From: Siphonodentalium dalli
Taxonomy: Eukaryota > Mollusca > Scaphopoda > Gadilida > Siphonodentaliidae
Reading direction: 5' to 3'
Assembly (NCBI GenBank): GCA_032622095.1
Contig: CP136064.1
Span: 188,155,794-188,219,793 of the forward strand
Length of the DNA stretch: 64,000 bases
Below, piece after piece: positions 22,887 through 32,771 of this stretch; positions within the stretch are counted from its first letter, which is position 1; every line of letters begins with the position of its first letter. Under the pieces are notes generated by a model, which ran no database searches, was not told where the DNA came from, and was given only the letters and a program-made list of their open reading frames with translations. Position numbers and translations under genes: made by a program.

Positions 22887-24486
22887 TAAATATTTACAAT
22901 TGAGCGTTGTTCAGACGATGTTTTCTGTGGAGTGGTACAGTCGATTTGCTTCAGATTTACGATGGTGTTAGTAGAATGCTAAATTCCTACAGTTGGCATA
23001 GCTCCTGGATACTATCTTATCAGTTTCACGTACCCGAACAAGTACATCATATTTCTTTAAAACCACTTGGCTGTTTGCGATCCAAAATACACCAAATAAT
23101 ATTCTCCTTTGAATTTGTTCCGGTATCGATATAGATCGATAAATACTTGAAAGTCCAAGAAAGTCTCAGAAAGAAATAAAGAGCATTTGTTTCACTTCTG
23201 TGCGATAAAAAAGAAAACAGCTGGAAAATGGCTGTGGCCATGGTAAGTATTTTTCAGACTATATATGAGGCCGGATATCAATAGTTTGTGTATTTGTCAA
23301 CCTATCTTATACCTTCTTCCAAATTACATAGACAAATTTTGGAAGCTCGAATGAGCCATGTCTGTTTAATCCCTTCATATACATATGACTTTCTGACGAT
23401 TAATCCCATACTAGTTGTCATTGTGCACTGTGTATGAACTGTTACATCTGATAACATTCTATTGCAGTGTTCTAAAGATCTCGTAGTGTTTTGTTATGAA
23501 TTTATCGGATTAGGAATCGTTATTTTTCCCGCAAATTTTAACAGACTAAACACAACTTTTGAGCCGAAAGGGTAATAATTCGATTTATTACATTTTCAGT
23601 AACTTTTTCTATCAAAATAATAATCGTATCCCCACTCCCGGAAGTGCCACGATGTTATCCTACTCCCAGAAGTTTATCCTACTCCCAGAGGTTTATCCTA
23701 CTCCCAGCGATGACGGACTATTTATCCCAACCTCGCACGTTCCGAATTACGTAATTCGAAGTGCACGTTTTGGGTTACTCCCCTAACACCAAAATAATTG
23801 TCTCATATCCAGTGCATAGTCAGATAACACAAAATACATCACCAAAAACACAGACCACCAATGTGTTATCGACATCAAATTCCAGCTCAGTGAATTTGCA
23901 GGATCAACACCAACTGGGAAACATTTTTGGTTACGCTACACTTCGGAATCCAAAGATCGAAATCGTGATAAACAATTGTTCCCACAAGTGCATTCGCACC
24001 AAGAAAATGAAAACAGTGTTGAAATCCACTTCAGTATCTTCAAGCAGTTCCACTTCAAATTCCACTGATATTCGAGTGCATATTCCAAATGAAAGTGAGC
24101 AGTGATATCTCATAGAACTAGGAAGGCTTATCCACACAATGACATTCCAAACAGTTACTAATTTAATCAATAAAGTTTGTTGTTTGTTTGAAAAATTCCT
24201 CCGAAAAATCCGCTTTGAAGTTGGTGGCAACAGGAGAATCAGTCAATGAAATGACGTCACGTTCCTTATACGGGGTAAAATACTATGGCGCGCGCGTCTA
24301 TAGTAAAAAAATCATGAATGAGTGACGTAATCGATTTACCTTATTTTGGTTGTTATCTTATCATTGCGCGTAATTTAACGGAAACATTTAGGTCAATATT
24401 CAGAATCGGAACATCTTCTCAATGCATTTTATTAGAGTTGTGTCGTGACAAACTGTTGTGGAAAATATAATAAACACACTAGTTAA

Positions 24487-24817
24487 CCTCTTCGCTGCTA
24501 TATGACGTCCGTAACTATTACGGACGTAAAAGTGCACGCCGTGTGCTATATGGTCCGTATGTACTACGGACCTACTTCAGCACACTAGAAGTAGGCCATT
24601 ATACATAACTGGAACTCAGAGATTGGTGCATCGGAATAACTGTATCTCCAAGTTTCTAACAGTGTATGATGGTCAACGATTGTGAACGATAATAGCCTTT
24701 CAACCGAGTCAGTTTTATAGTTCTTGTGGTATTCCCGTTATAGTTTCCCATTGGAAAATGGCAATAACGTCAACAGCCCAGCACACGACGTCATAACGTC
24801 ATTTAGCAGCGAAGAGG
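24487..24817. mobile_element. piggyBac-like MITE, 331 bp
   Basis: The ends CCTCTTCGCTGCTATATGACGT and ACGTCATTTAGCAGCGAAGAGG are inverted repeats, bordered by TTAA at 24483-24486 and 24818-24821. The interior has smaller palindromes (GTCCGTA..TACGGAC). There is no ORF of note. Confidence 0.9.
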
Positions 24818-24910
24818 TTAACTGTCATCAGCGACGAACGAAGTTTCTCCTCTCGTGAGATGCGCATCTCACTCGAGGAGAAACTTCGTTCGCGGCTGAT
24901 GACAGTTAAC
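24817..24910. repeat. 94-bp near-perfect palindrome
   Basis: The left arm (GTTAACTGTCATCAGC, then GAACGAAGTTTCTCCTC) and the right arm mirror each other around a short TGCGCA centre. Both ends contain GTTAAC, so the palindrome also has a TTAA at each side and directly abuts the piggyBac-like MITE. It may be a tiny TTAA fold-back element. Confidence 0.85.
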
Positions 24911-24929
24911 TATTGTCTATATATTTTTA

Positions 24930-25760
24930 TACGCCCTTTTTGAAAAAAGGTCGTATTATGTTATCAGTCTGTCCGTCAGTCCGTCCGTCCGCACTAACCA
25001 GAGAGTACCTGTGGGGTGCGATGAATTTAACATGAATTTAACATGCTTTTCTTCTAATTGTTTTATTTACAAACCATGCATCTCCGTTATTTCGTTAATA
25101 TAATATTTCTCAGAATATGTAATATATCTGAAATAAACATTTAGGAAAAAAAGATATTCAAAAAAGAGGATATATTAACGAAATAACGGAGATTGTTTAG
25201 AAACAGTTTATAACACCACAAATGATCAATTTCGTCCCGTATAAGTCGAATTCTACACTAGGGTGGGTGGGCTTGGGGGAGGTTTGGGGCCGCTCTTTAA
25301 AAAATCGTCAGTTGTGGGTTGCACCCCACAATTTACTCAAACAAAAGATCGCACCCCACAAGTATTCATGGGTATGTACAGTCACCCCACAAGTATACTT
25401 TGGCCAGTACGTCCGTCCGTTAACAATTTTGGTTTCCGATCGATAACTCCAGTTTGGATTATTTGATCTGAACCAAAGTTGGTATATGTTTTTCCCAGCT
25501 AAAGATACAGACCAAGTTCTAATATAGATTCCGTCCAATTATTTTTACATGAGTTATGGCCCTTTTTCAACTTAGAATTTGACCAATTTTATAACATTTC
25601 GGCTTCCGATCAATGATAACTCCAGTTTTGATTATTTGATTTGAACCAAAGCGGGTATGTGTATTTCCCAGCTAAAACCACAGGCCAAGTTCGAATATAG
25701 GTTCTGTCTAATTATATTTACATGAGTTACGGTCATTTTTCGACTGGGGTGTTGAAATAT
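24930..25760. repeat. Host repeat with two ~185-bp tandem subunits
   Basis: TACGCCCTTTTTGAAAAAAGG is followed by GTCTGTCCGTCAGTCCGTCC. Two units then share TTCCGATC, GATAACTCCAGTTT, GATTATTTGAT(C/T)TGAACCAAAG, TTTCCCAGCTAAA, CAAGTTC and ATGAGTTA(T/C)GG. It reads as an old dispersed element. The short ORFs over it have no motif. Confidence 0.65.
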
Positions 25761-27693
25761 GTGAAAAGGGTGTCTTTGACTCAACCATATACAAAATCCT
25801 GTATCCGAAATCGGCCAAGGGGTTGAGCAATGACATGGTGCCATATTCGCACACATCTTGGTGACGACCATTCTGGATATGATGGGTATATGCAGGGGAT
25901 GTAAAGGGTATTGTAAAGTTTCAACCCAAGGGAGATTTTTGTCTGGTTCAAGAGGGGAGGGTGCAGTGGGAAATTCCAAGGTATGTGTAGGCACCCACAA
26001 TAGAGATCATCTAGCCACGACCCTGCACGAGAATTTACTTAATTAACTATATATACAGAAACAGGAACACAATGCATTTTAAATTAAATAACAAATCTTC
26101 TGAATGGCAGTCTTGTCTGTTTACCATTTGAATTACGGGCACCATTGTTATCACGTTGATCATGTGTCTAAGGTAAGTGCAAATCCCTTCAGTGAACACA
26201 TGCAGGAATTGGGCAGGAATTATAGCCGGTGAAAGAACGACAACTGTACACCATTAGTTGCGCAGCAGGGAATCATAATTCAATCTCTCGATCAAATCAA
26301 TAATATTCATACTACCCTGGGTAAGTATACTTTAAGGCCAGTGTATGTGCATCCATGCATGTAGGCTGAATGGGCACTCATTTCGTCTAAATATGGGTGT
26401 CCTCGAAACTGAACGGACCAACCCGAAAAGTTTGCCGCACTGCGACAAATCGTTATAACGACATAACGACTATATGTTTGATTTTGTAAACTGTTTACTG
26501 AAATATTTACTGTTTGTATGGCCGTTGTGCCCTTAGAACTTCGGTGTGTGGTTACTATTCAATAACACGAGAACCCAAATTAACATGCCAATGATGTTAT
26601 ATATGGCACGTTATTGTTGTTGTCCTTGCCGCCAGATTGAATAATTTTAACGGTATTATGAGGTGGTACTTTCATGAAACATTGAAGGCATTATGATTAA
26701 TTAGTCTCCATAATCGGTGGTGAATGAACCTTATTTCATAATGACTCTCGAGATGTTTGTAAATCATTCAGTGTTCAGCCGCCGTATATTGGCTTCTGTC
26801 AGTCAATTGCAGACCTCTATTTCGATACATATTAGAACAAATAACAACTGAAAGAAAGATACATACCAGCCGAAAACAATTCTAATGTCGTATAAGAGAA
26901 CCGAGACAATAACAGTTTATTGTATTTGCCGCGTTTGTCATTTTGTTGGCAATGGGTGTTTGAATATAACCAATAATATATTGGTGTATCAATGCAATGG
27001 TCATTGCATGTTTGGCGATGAACCTTTCAACCCTTTGTGAGCACAGCATACGTGGCGGAGGTGTGTACATATTTCATAATTATTATGACTTTCGTTTGGC
27101 ACGTCCGATTAAAAAATGTGTTCATATGCTTTCTCACGAAGCATATACTATACACATATACACAAAAATTACATATACTCAACTATATATATAGCCGTTA
27201 CCTATATCGACATTTTTCACAATCACTACATTAAAGCTCCAATATACTTTATATAATTATGCGTAATAATATGATCTAGATGGCGTTTCCATTTCTGACT
27301 ATGGTTTTCTTGTTAATATTATTGTGTTTCTGAGAAAAATTTGCCATGACCATCAGTGTTGAAATTAACCCCGTGTCCCACCTTAATTCGTTCTATGCTA
27401 AATACTCATTGATTGATGAGTCTAATGAAATATTTTGATCGTTTGTTGAACTTATTATCTGAACATTAAATTTTAGGAATCCTTACATGCATGATCTGTC
27501 GTCTGCTTATATTTCCTGAATGTCCTTCCAGATAAACAATAGGCCATTATAGTGTAAACTTTTATAACTGAATGGGAGAATTCATTTAGCAAAGCAAATG
27601 TTAAAATAAATAACCGATTACACGTAGGACTGTATAGTAAATGCAGTAATGTATTTACCGATGGAATGGATGGTGGGGCAGTGTGCGTCCTTC
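25761..27693. other. No gene within the PolB insertion
   Basis: AT-rich host-like DNA. At about 27190-27310 lies a reversed copy of the dispersed repeat at 10895-11030. No coding region can be supported. Confidence 0.55.
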
Positions 27694-28063
27694 CAAGTCT
27701 GCAAATTGTGTGTCTGTCATTTGCAGAATAAGGTCCATAGAGGGTAATTTAGTGATGCTATCCCGCATGGCGGGCTAGCATAATCAAATTCACCCTCTTG
27801 GGACCACAACATTCGGCTAAGGCCTATCTTCTGGGAAGTATCTATAGTCTTAGATTAAAATTGTATTTAGTTACTTTTTCCATTCTGTGGAGTTTCTATA
27901 TCCCCTAATTTGCAGAAGATAAAATGCATAATCGAGGAGACTAATGTGTGAAAATCACCAACTTTAACTGGGGAAATTTAACCTGATCCTAGGTATCCCA
28001 TAGCATTTGGAGCCTAAGCAGAATGAGGTTTCAAGAGGGTGAATTTGGTTATGCTAGCCCGTG
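27694..28063 (+). mobile_element. Truncated hAT-MITE copy inside PolB insertion
   Basis: Starts CAAGTCTGCAAATTGTGTGTCTGTC and follows the complete element at 2611-3058 through both internal landmarks (GGGAAGTATCTATA, TTGCAGAAGATAAAATGCATAATCGAGG, AACCTGATCCTAGGT). It stops in the second hairpin, so the right end is missing. Confidence 0.85.
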
Positions 28064-28262
28064 ATGGAATCAAATGTTTGTGATTTCTATTAAATTTGTA
28101 AGTCAGAAACGTAAGTAGAAAAAAAATTATGTTGCCAATAAAAAAACATTAATGTCCCGTTAGTGAAACTCATGTATCCAGGCGTTCTAATGGGAATACT
28201 TAAAGGCCCACTAATGGTGCACTGTTGGCGTGCCATTGCCAACACTGCCGGTAATTTCCTAT

Positions 28263-29015
28263 ATTCGGCCATTAAAGGCCTTTAAAGGCAATGTTTATTG
28301 GGTTCCAGCTAAATGTAAAGATGGAACTTTGTCGATTTTATACAAAGGTGAATGGGTTCAACAAACAAAACTTGAAGATGAACACGACGTACAAATTCGA
28401 GAGAAAGAATTTCTCAAATCACAGATAGCTCGCGTCCCCAAGACATCATATAAAGATCAATACAGCAAAAGTTCGATTCAATGGCTGGAATGGATGATGT
28501 TCAAAGATAAAATCCACATAACTCACGCTTTGAACGGACGTGAAAAGAAACTCGATGGTGCAAAGTACAGATTGGATGGATATTGTGAAGAGTTAAACAC
28601 GGCATTCGAATTTCACGGATGTCAATTCCATGGATGTGAACTTTGTCTGAGTCACGATAGAGACGTAGTCAAGAATCCGATAACCAACCAGACACCTAAT
28701 GAATTATACGGACTGACACAGAAAAAGAAGAAGTATATAGAAAGTCGAGGCCTGAAATATGTGTGCATTTGGGAACACGAGTTCGTCGCTGCCCAAAAGA
28801 CTAATCCGGAGCTTCGTGATTTCATTACTAGTTTGGACATTGTTGAACGACTAGAGCCTAGAGACAGTTTCTTCGGCGGCAGAACAAATGCCACTAAATT
28901 ACACTACAAAGCTGACGTTGGTGAGAAAATACACTATTTTGATTTCACGTCGCTCTATCCAAATGTGCTCAAATACGCTCGATACCCGGTTGGACACCGA
29001 AAATCATTTTGGGCG
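28263..29015 (+). pseudogene. polB: PolB segment 3: palm entry and Pol motif A
   Basis: Homology resumes in WVPAKCKDGTLS and stays open to about 29015. It includes a Cys/His phrase (FHGCQFHGCELC) and Pol motif A, FDFTSLYPN, with its catalytic Asp. After YPVGH the frame is lost near 29005, and the next segment begins in another frame. Confidence 0.9.
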
Positions 29016-30205
29016 ATGACATTACAGAACTTAAGGATTACTTCGGAATAGCTCAAGTCAAGATTTTACCACCTAATGGACTCTATCACCCCGTATTACC
29101 GTATCGATCCAACGGTAAACTGAAGTTTCCACTGTGCAGGACTTGTGCTGATAATGAAAATCAACGACCTTGCACGTGTACGTGCCAACAGAGAGCTATG
29201 ACTGGTGTTTGGTGTATTCCTGAACTGGAGACAGCTCTCAAAGTAGGATACAAGATTCTCAAATTATATGAAATATACCATTGGACCGAAACGTCAGACT
29301 ATGGACAACAACCAAATGGATTATTCACTGAATATATAAACACATTCTTAAAGTTCAAGCAGCAGGCTAGCGGTCCTCCGGATTGGATAAAATCTACCGA
29401 AGACATGGACAAATACATCACAGAGTATAAAGACAACTAAGGTATATTGCTGGACAGAGAAAGCATCGAAAGAAATCCAGGATTACGCCAAATATCAAAG
29501 CTGATGCTGAATTCATTTTGGGGAAAATGGGGTCAAAACCAGAATTTCAAACAGACCGAATATTTCCATGAATCGGAACAAGACAATCTATTCCAACTCA
29601 TTTCAAATCCAATGAAACAAATGGAAAATTTTCATGCCATAACCGATGACATTCTTCAGATGGAGTGGACTTATAGAAATGACTGTGCGCCGTGTGGATC
29701 ATCAAATAACATATATTTGGCCACGTTCACGACGTGTCACGCGAGATTAATGTTATATGAAGTTATTCATTCCTTGGACAGAAGAGTGTTATATTACGAC
29801 ACGGATAGTTGTGTATTCAGCAGCACCGAGGATCAAATTAATCCCCCACTGGGTGACTATTTGGGACAGTTGACTAGTGAGCTAGACCCGGATGAATACA
29901 TCGAGGAATTTGTTTCTGGAGGACCCAAGAATTACGCTTATAGAACCAATAAAGCTAAAGAGACGTGTAAAGTTCGGGGTTTCTCTTTGAACTTTGAAAA
30001 TTCACAGTTCATCAATTTCAACACGATTAAAGATCTGTTAGAATCCAGAAGTACAGTGCCCATCACCACAACCAATCCTCGAAAAATATGCAGGTCCAAA
30101 GGAAAAAGAAAATTATATAACAGATCTGAGGAGAAGCAGTACCGAGTTGTGTATACAAAACGCAGACGCCTGGATAACATGGATACTCTGCCATATGGAT
30201 ATTGA
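29009..30205 (+). pseudogene. polB: PolB segment 4: Pol motifs B and C to C-terminus
   Basis: In the shifted frame, ITELKDYFGIAQVKILPP continues the palm. A Cys-rich patch (CRTCADN to CTCTC) follows, then a TAA at 29438-29440. The same frame goes on with motif B (MLNSFWGKWG), motif C (YYDTDS with both catalytic Asp) and a basic C-terminus (KRRRLDN). The end at 30205 suits a normal terminus because the promoter block for the next gene begins within about 100 bp. Confidence 0.92.
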
Positions 30206-30294
30206 ACGAGGTACGTAATATATATTATATAATTTAATCGTCTATATTAGATCAAGGTTGTAATGAGAGTGTAAACATTCGATCGATGGCAGCT

Positions 30295-30440
30295 ATCGGA
30301 TTATACTAAGGCGTGTTCAGACACGTTCGATGTTAGATAACATCGAGCGTGCCTGAACACGTATTACTATAATCCGATGGCAGTCATTGGTCAATTTATC
30401 CACGGTGTCCATTTTTTCGATCTATAAAATGCTACCCAAT
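30295..30440 (+). promoter_or_regulatory. Internal TIR-like promoter module with TATAAAA
   Basis: The hairpin GTGTTCAGACACG...CGTGCCTGAACAC (30311-30361) is followed by GGCAGTCATTGG, AATTTATCCACGGTGTC, TTTTTTCGA and CTATAAAATGCTACCC. The right TIR has the same order with small changes at about 41630-41770. The TATAAAA at 30423-30429 points toward the PC4-like gene; a good splice donor follows about 70 bp downstream. The block looks like a TIR-derived promoter copied inside the element. Confidence 0.65.
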
Positions 30441-30552
30441 CCAGTTCACATTTACAAATTAGTTAGTCCTATACGGTGTGTGAAGCATTCTATACAGGTT
30501 AGTTATGAATTAGTTGTTTTTCTATCATTGCATTTACCTCCAGTACAGTCTT

Positions 30553-30564
30553 AACGCTCTTTAT
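30553..30564. promoter_or_regulatory. AACGCTCTTTAT motif
   Basis: Another copy of the recurring motif, about 50 bp beyond the stop codon of the minus-strand gene 30615-31190. Read on the minus strand it is TATAAAGAGCGTT, which suits a 3'-end signal for that gene or a TATA element. The two cannot be told apart from sequence. Confidence 0.45.
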
Positions 30565-30614
30565 ACTTATAATATTATATCGGTCTTAAACCAAAAAACA
30601 AATATGTTTTTTTT

Positions 30615-31190
30615 TTATTTTCTCAACGAAGAGTCACCATAATTCCAGATTATTCCGAATGACCATATTAATTCATTCTCTAATTCTGAAATATATTTCG
30701 ATTTACTTGTAGAAATGTAATCCAAAATCACGCCTCTGTTAAGTATTTGTTCAATCGTGAACAGTGTACACGGTTCACGGAGAATGATATATCCGTGAAT
30801 TATTGTCACTTCTTCAAAACTTCTCTGATTGAAAACCCAGTCTCGGTATTCTGCAAATCTCACAAAGTTATCTCCAATAAGTTCACGAATGTCATGTATT
30901 TTGTTTTTAGGAGCGCCTCTAAATACCCAGCGATTCGAAAACATTTGATTCAATATATCCTGTAAGAAATCAGTTTCAAATTCAGACCTCGCAATCAAAG
31001 ATTTCAATCGCTGTACAGGAAAATATCCTTCATCTATATTCTTCAGTAATATTTTAATTTCTCTTATAAACCAATTGTGTAGTAGTTGTTTTTTTATTTC
31101 TGGATTTATAGTTGACATGTCAATTAGCTGATTGTATATTTTCTCCAGTATTTCTGCGGGTAGTATTCTCTCCATAATGAACTGACTCAA
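30615..31190 (-). CDS. Unknown 191-aa protein, possibly F-box-like N-terminus
   Basis: An intact ORF starting MSQFIMERILPAEILEKIY. The LPAEILEKIYNQL phrase near residues 10-22 resembles the first helix of F-box domains, but no second conserved feature confirms this. The rest is helix-friendly with scattered charged and aromatic residues. There is no membrane segment or Cys cluster. It lies opposite to its neighbours, within the probable 5' intron of the PC4-like gene. It is not part of the Polinton core set I know, so it is an accessory gene, perhaps a host-interaction protein. An F-box-type role in ubiquitin ligase hijacking would be speculation. Confidence 0.6.
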   Translation of the reverse strand: MSQFIMERILPAEILEKIYNQLIDMSTINPEIKKQLLHNWFIREIKILLKNIDEGYFPVQRLKSLIARSEFETDFLQDILNQMFSNRWVFRGAPKNKIHDIRELIGDNFVRFAEYRDWVFNQRSFEEVTIIHGYIILREPCTLFTIEQILNRGVILDYISTSKSKYISELENELIWSFGIIWNYGDSSLRK

Positions 31191-31215
31191 TGACTCAATT
31201 TTCTTATTCTTATTG

Positions 31216-31350
31216 AGTATGCGAGGGAGGGCGGACCCCCTAGGGCGGGGCGGGGCGGACCCCCAGTGCGGACCCCCAGGACGGGGCTGGGCGGACCCCC
31301 CAGTGCGGACCCCCAGGGCGGGGCTGGGGCGGACCCGCAGGGCGGGCGGA
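31216..31350. repeat. GC-rich minisatellite (GCGGACCCCC units)
   Basis: Units of about 17-35 bp built from GCGGACCCCC, AGTGCGGACCCCCAGG and GGGCGGGGC, very different in composition from the AT-rich Polinton. The ORF across it on the minus strand (31187-31627) is low-complexity and opposes the PC4-like gene. Confidence 0.85.
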
Positions 31351-31428
31351 CTCCTTTCGGACTTTGTACTCTCGGTGTGTAACTGATAAGTAATGTTTGT
31401 TTTCTTATTTTCCAGGTTAAAATAAAAA

Positions 31429-31977
31429 ATGACTGATCAAGCCGATGTTGAAGGAAACCAACGGAATGAAACCAACGAGAGAGCGTTCCATCCACAATGC
31501 TTAGTCCCGTTAGGAAATGACATTTTCCTATTTGACGGTCGATTCCTGGGAAACTTGTATATCCACATAAGAGAGTGCGGTGAAGGTTATGCAGGCCAAA
31601 AATTTCCGACAAAATCTGGAATAACATTAAATCTAAGGAGATTCAAAGAGTTGAAATCTTACCTATCAGATATACATCAAGAAGTGGTCAGTTATCGTAC
31701 CGGGGAATCCGATGTATTCATGAAACGTCATATCGGTGGGAATTTCTTCATTACTATAAAGAGCGGCATCCCGCGTGTTAACATTCGCAGGTATTGGCTG
31801 CCTGAACATTCAGTTGATTTGTGTGCAACCAAATACGGAATATCTCTGACATTCGACCAATTTGAAGAACTAGCTGGAGCTATATTCGTCCTGTGTGCTA
31901 ATATTCCTGAAATTGATCAGACTGTGCAGTGCTATTTGACCGACGATCACCAAAACCAGGAAGGATCTTTAAGATGA
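31429..31977 (+). CDS. Tandem PC4-like (ssDNA-binding coactivator) protein, 182 aa
   Basis: Two copies of the PC4/Sub1 fold signature are visible. Copy 1 (about residues 25-86) has a strand, then GNLYIHIREC, a short loop, and SGITLNLRRFKELKSYLSDI. Copy 2 (about 98-158) has FFITI, PRVNIRRYW, a loop, and YGISLTFDQFEELAGAI. These follow the PC4 order: beta strands ending in an IR.YW-type motif, then G-I-(S/T)-L and an amphipathic helix. PC4 proteins bind single-stranded DNA and assist RNA polymerase II initiation, usually as dimers; a tandem protein could form both halves itself. The ORF is intact. It has its own TATA-containing module upstream and a TBP-like gene 75 bp downstream, which suggests a transcription or replication role. 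The family assignment rests on my own reading of the sequence. Confidence 0.75.
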   Translation: MTDQADVEGNQRNETNERAFHPQCLVPLGNDIFLFDGRFLGNLYIHIRECGEGYAGQKFPTKSGITLNLRRFKELKSYLSDIHQEVVSYRTGESDVFMKRHIGGNFFITIKSGIPRVNIRRYWLPEHSVDLCATKYGISLTFDQFEELAGAIFVLCANIPEIDQTVQCYLTDDHQNQEGSLR

Positions 31978-32051
31978 ATGGAATGCTGCCCCAACGGTGA
32001 TAGAACATGTTTGATTAACCGGATGCAGACATTCATCTAAACATTACTCCT

Positions 32052-32579
32052 ATGATTCTACGAATAACTAATGTCGTATGTTCTGCAGATTTGAACTGTT
32101 CTATTAATCTAAGGGATTTGACACTCGGCTGTTCGAACATTGAATACAATTCCAAAAAGTTTAGCGGAGTTGTATGGAAACATTCTAAATTCGATGGATG
32201 TTGCCTCGTGTTTAGCACTGGTAAAATATGTGTTAACGGGCGTTCTGATAATGTCAAACAGACACGCGTTCGACTGCGTCGATACGCTCGACATATTCAA
32301 AAATGTGGTTGGCGCGTGAGATTACATTCCATAAAATTTTTGACAATTATGTCTGCATTTTGTCAGTTAAATGGAAAACTTGACTTAAACGTTTTAGTGA
32401 AACTTATGGAATGTTCTTACGAATCAGAGCTGTTCCCTGCGGCAATGTTCCGACGTGAGAAAATACATTTTACATGCTTTCATAATGGAAAAATTGTGAT
32501 TACAGGCATTAAAAGTGAAAAGCAGATGTTAAATATTGTATATCCTACTATATGTGAACTTGAATTACTTTCAGAATAA
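32052..32579 (+). CDS. TATA-binding protein (TBP)-like protein, 175 aa
   Basis: This is essentially a bare TBP core with the two-fold repeat. Repeat 1 (about residues 2-88) has ITNVV, EYNSKKFSGVV, LVFSTGKICVNG and RYARHIQKCGW. Repeat 2 (about 90-172) has SYESELFPAAM, TCFHNGKIVITG and NIVYPTICEL. The four Phe that kink the TATA box in TBP are kept at F37, F54, F128 and F143. There is no N-terminal extension. In-frame stops lie upstream (the last at 32016), so the ATG at 32052 is the start. The sequence is far from eukaryotic TBP, suggesting long independent evolution. It sits directly after the PC4-like gene on the same strand and is intact. The likely role is directing transcription from the element's own TATA promoters. 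Confidence 0.85.
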   Translation: MILRITNVVCSADLNCSINLRDLTLGCSNIEYNSKKFSGVVWKHSKFDGCCLVFSTGKICVNGRSDNVKQTRVRLRRYARHIQKCGWRVRLHSIKFLTIMSAFCQLNGKLDLNVLVKLMECSYESELFPAAMFRREKIHFTCFHNGKIVITGIKSEKQMLNIVYPTICELELLSE

Positions 32580-32739
32580 ATATATATATATGTATCGATT
32601 ATCTTTTTTCATTCAGGGGGGGCTCACATACCTTTGTTTTTGGCTTTTGACAAAAAAAATAAATAGATTTTTTGTTTGTTTTGGCAACAGCCCTAATATA
32701 CCCCTCACCCGCCTCCCCCCACAGCCCCTCAACCCAGTC

Positions 32740-32771
<32 letters not shown>

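Larger units (their letters stand above)
22887..28262. mobile_element. 5.4-kb composite insertion splitting PolB
   Basis: PolB homology stops before 22887 and resumes at about 28263-28290 in a WVPAKCKDG phrase. The interval is made of host repeat families: a TTAA MITE (24487-24817), a palindrome (24817-24910), a repeat with CCCTTTTTGAAAAAAGG and GTCCGTCCGTCCG runs (24930-25760), a dispersed repeat at 27190-27310, and a truncated hAT MITE (27694-28063). It contains no Polinton gene. I cannot define outer ends or a target duplication, so it may be several nested insertions or a large intron filled with repeats. Confidence 0.8.
19522..30205 (+). pseudogene. polB: Protein-primed DNA polymerase B, broken
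   Basis: Family-B, protein-primed type replicative polymerase with 3'-5' exonuclease, the hallmark Polinton replication enzyme. Its motifs are spread over several blocks in order: Cys-rich N-terminal region; Exo I FFDFETF (about 21141); Exo II HNFKGYDGYF (about 22215); Exo III YCRSD (about 22593); Pol A DFTSLYPN (about 28940); Pol B MLNSFWGKWG (about 29504); Pol C YYDTDS (about 29792). The catalytic Asp residues are all present. The gene has a GT-AG intron (21268-21923). It is inactivated by TGA at 20959, TGA at 21990, about 5.4 kb of inserted DNA after 22886, a frameshift near 29005 and TAA at 29438. The start ATG at 19522 has a good context (AAAATGG) and follows the TIR promoter. Confidence 0.95.
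30498..31415 (+). other. Probable 5'-UTR intron of the PC4-like gene
   Basis: The donor TACAG|GTTAGT at 30498 and a pyrimidine-rich acceptor TTCTTATTTTCCAG at 31414-31415 would place the PC4-like start codon 14 bp into exon 2. A minus-strand ORF (30615-31190) and a GC-rich minisatellite lie inside. This is inferred from splice signals only. Confidence 0.55.

Noticed and set aside
23241-23255. Possible exon end ATGGCC..ATGGTAAGT inside the PolB insertion
   Set aside because: A single donor-like word with only a few open codons before it and no matching acceptor or motif.
31187-31627. 146-aa minus-strand ORF across the GC-rich minisatellite
   Set aside because: Gly/Pro/Ala low complexity from the repeat, and antisense to the PC4-like gene.
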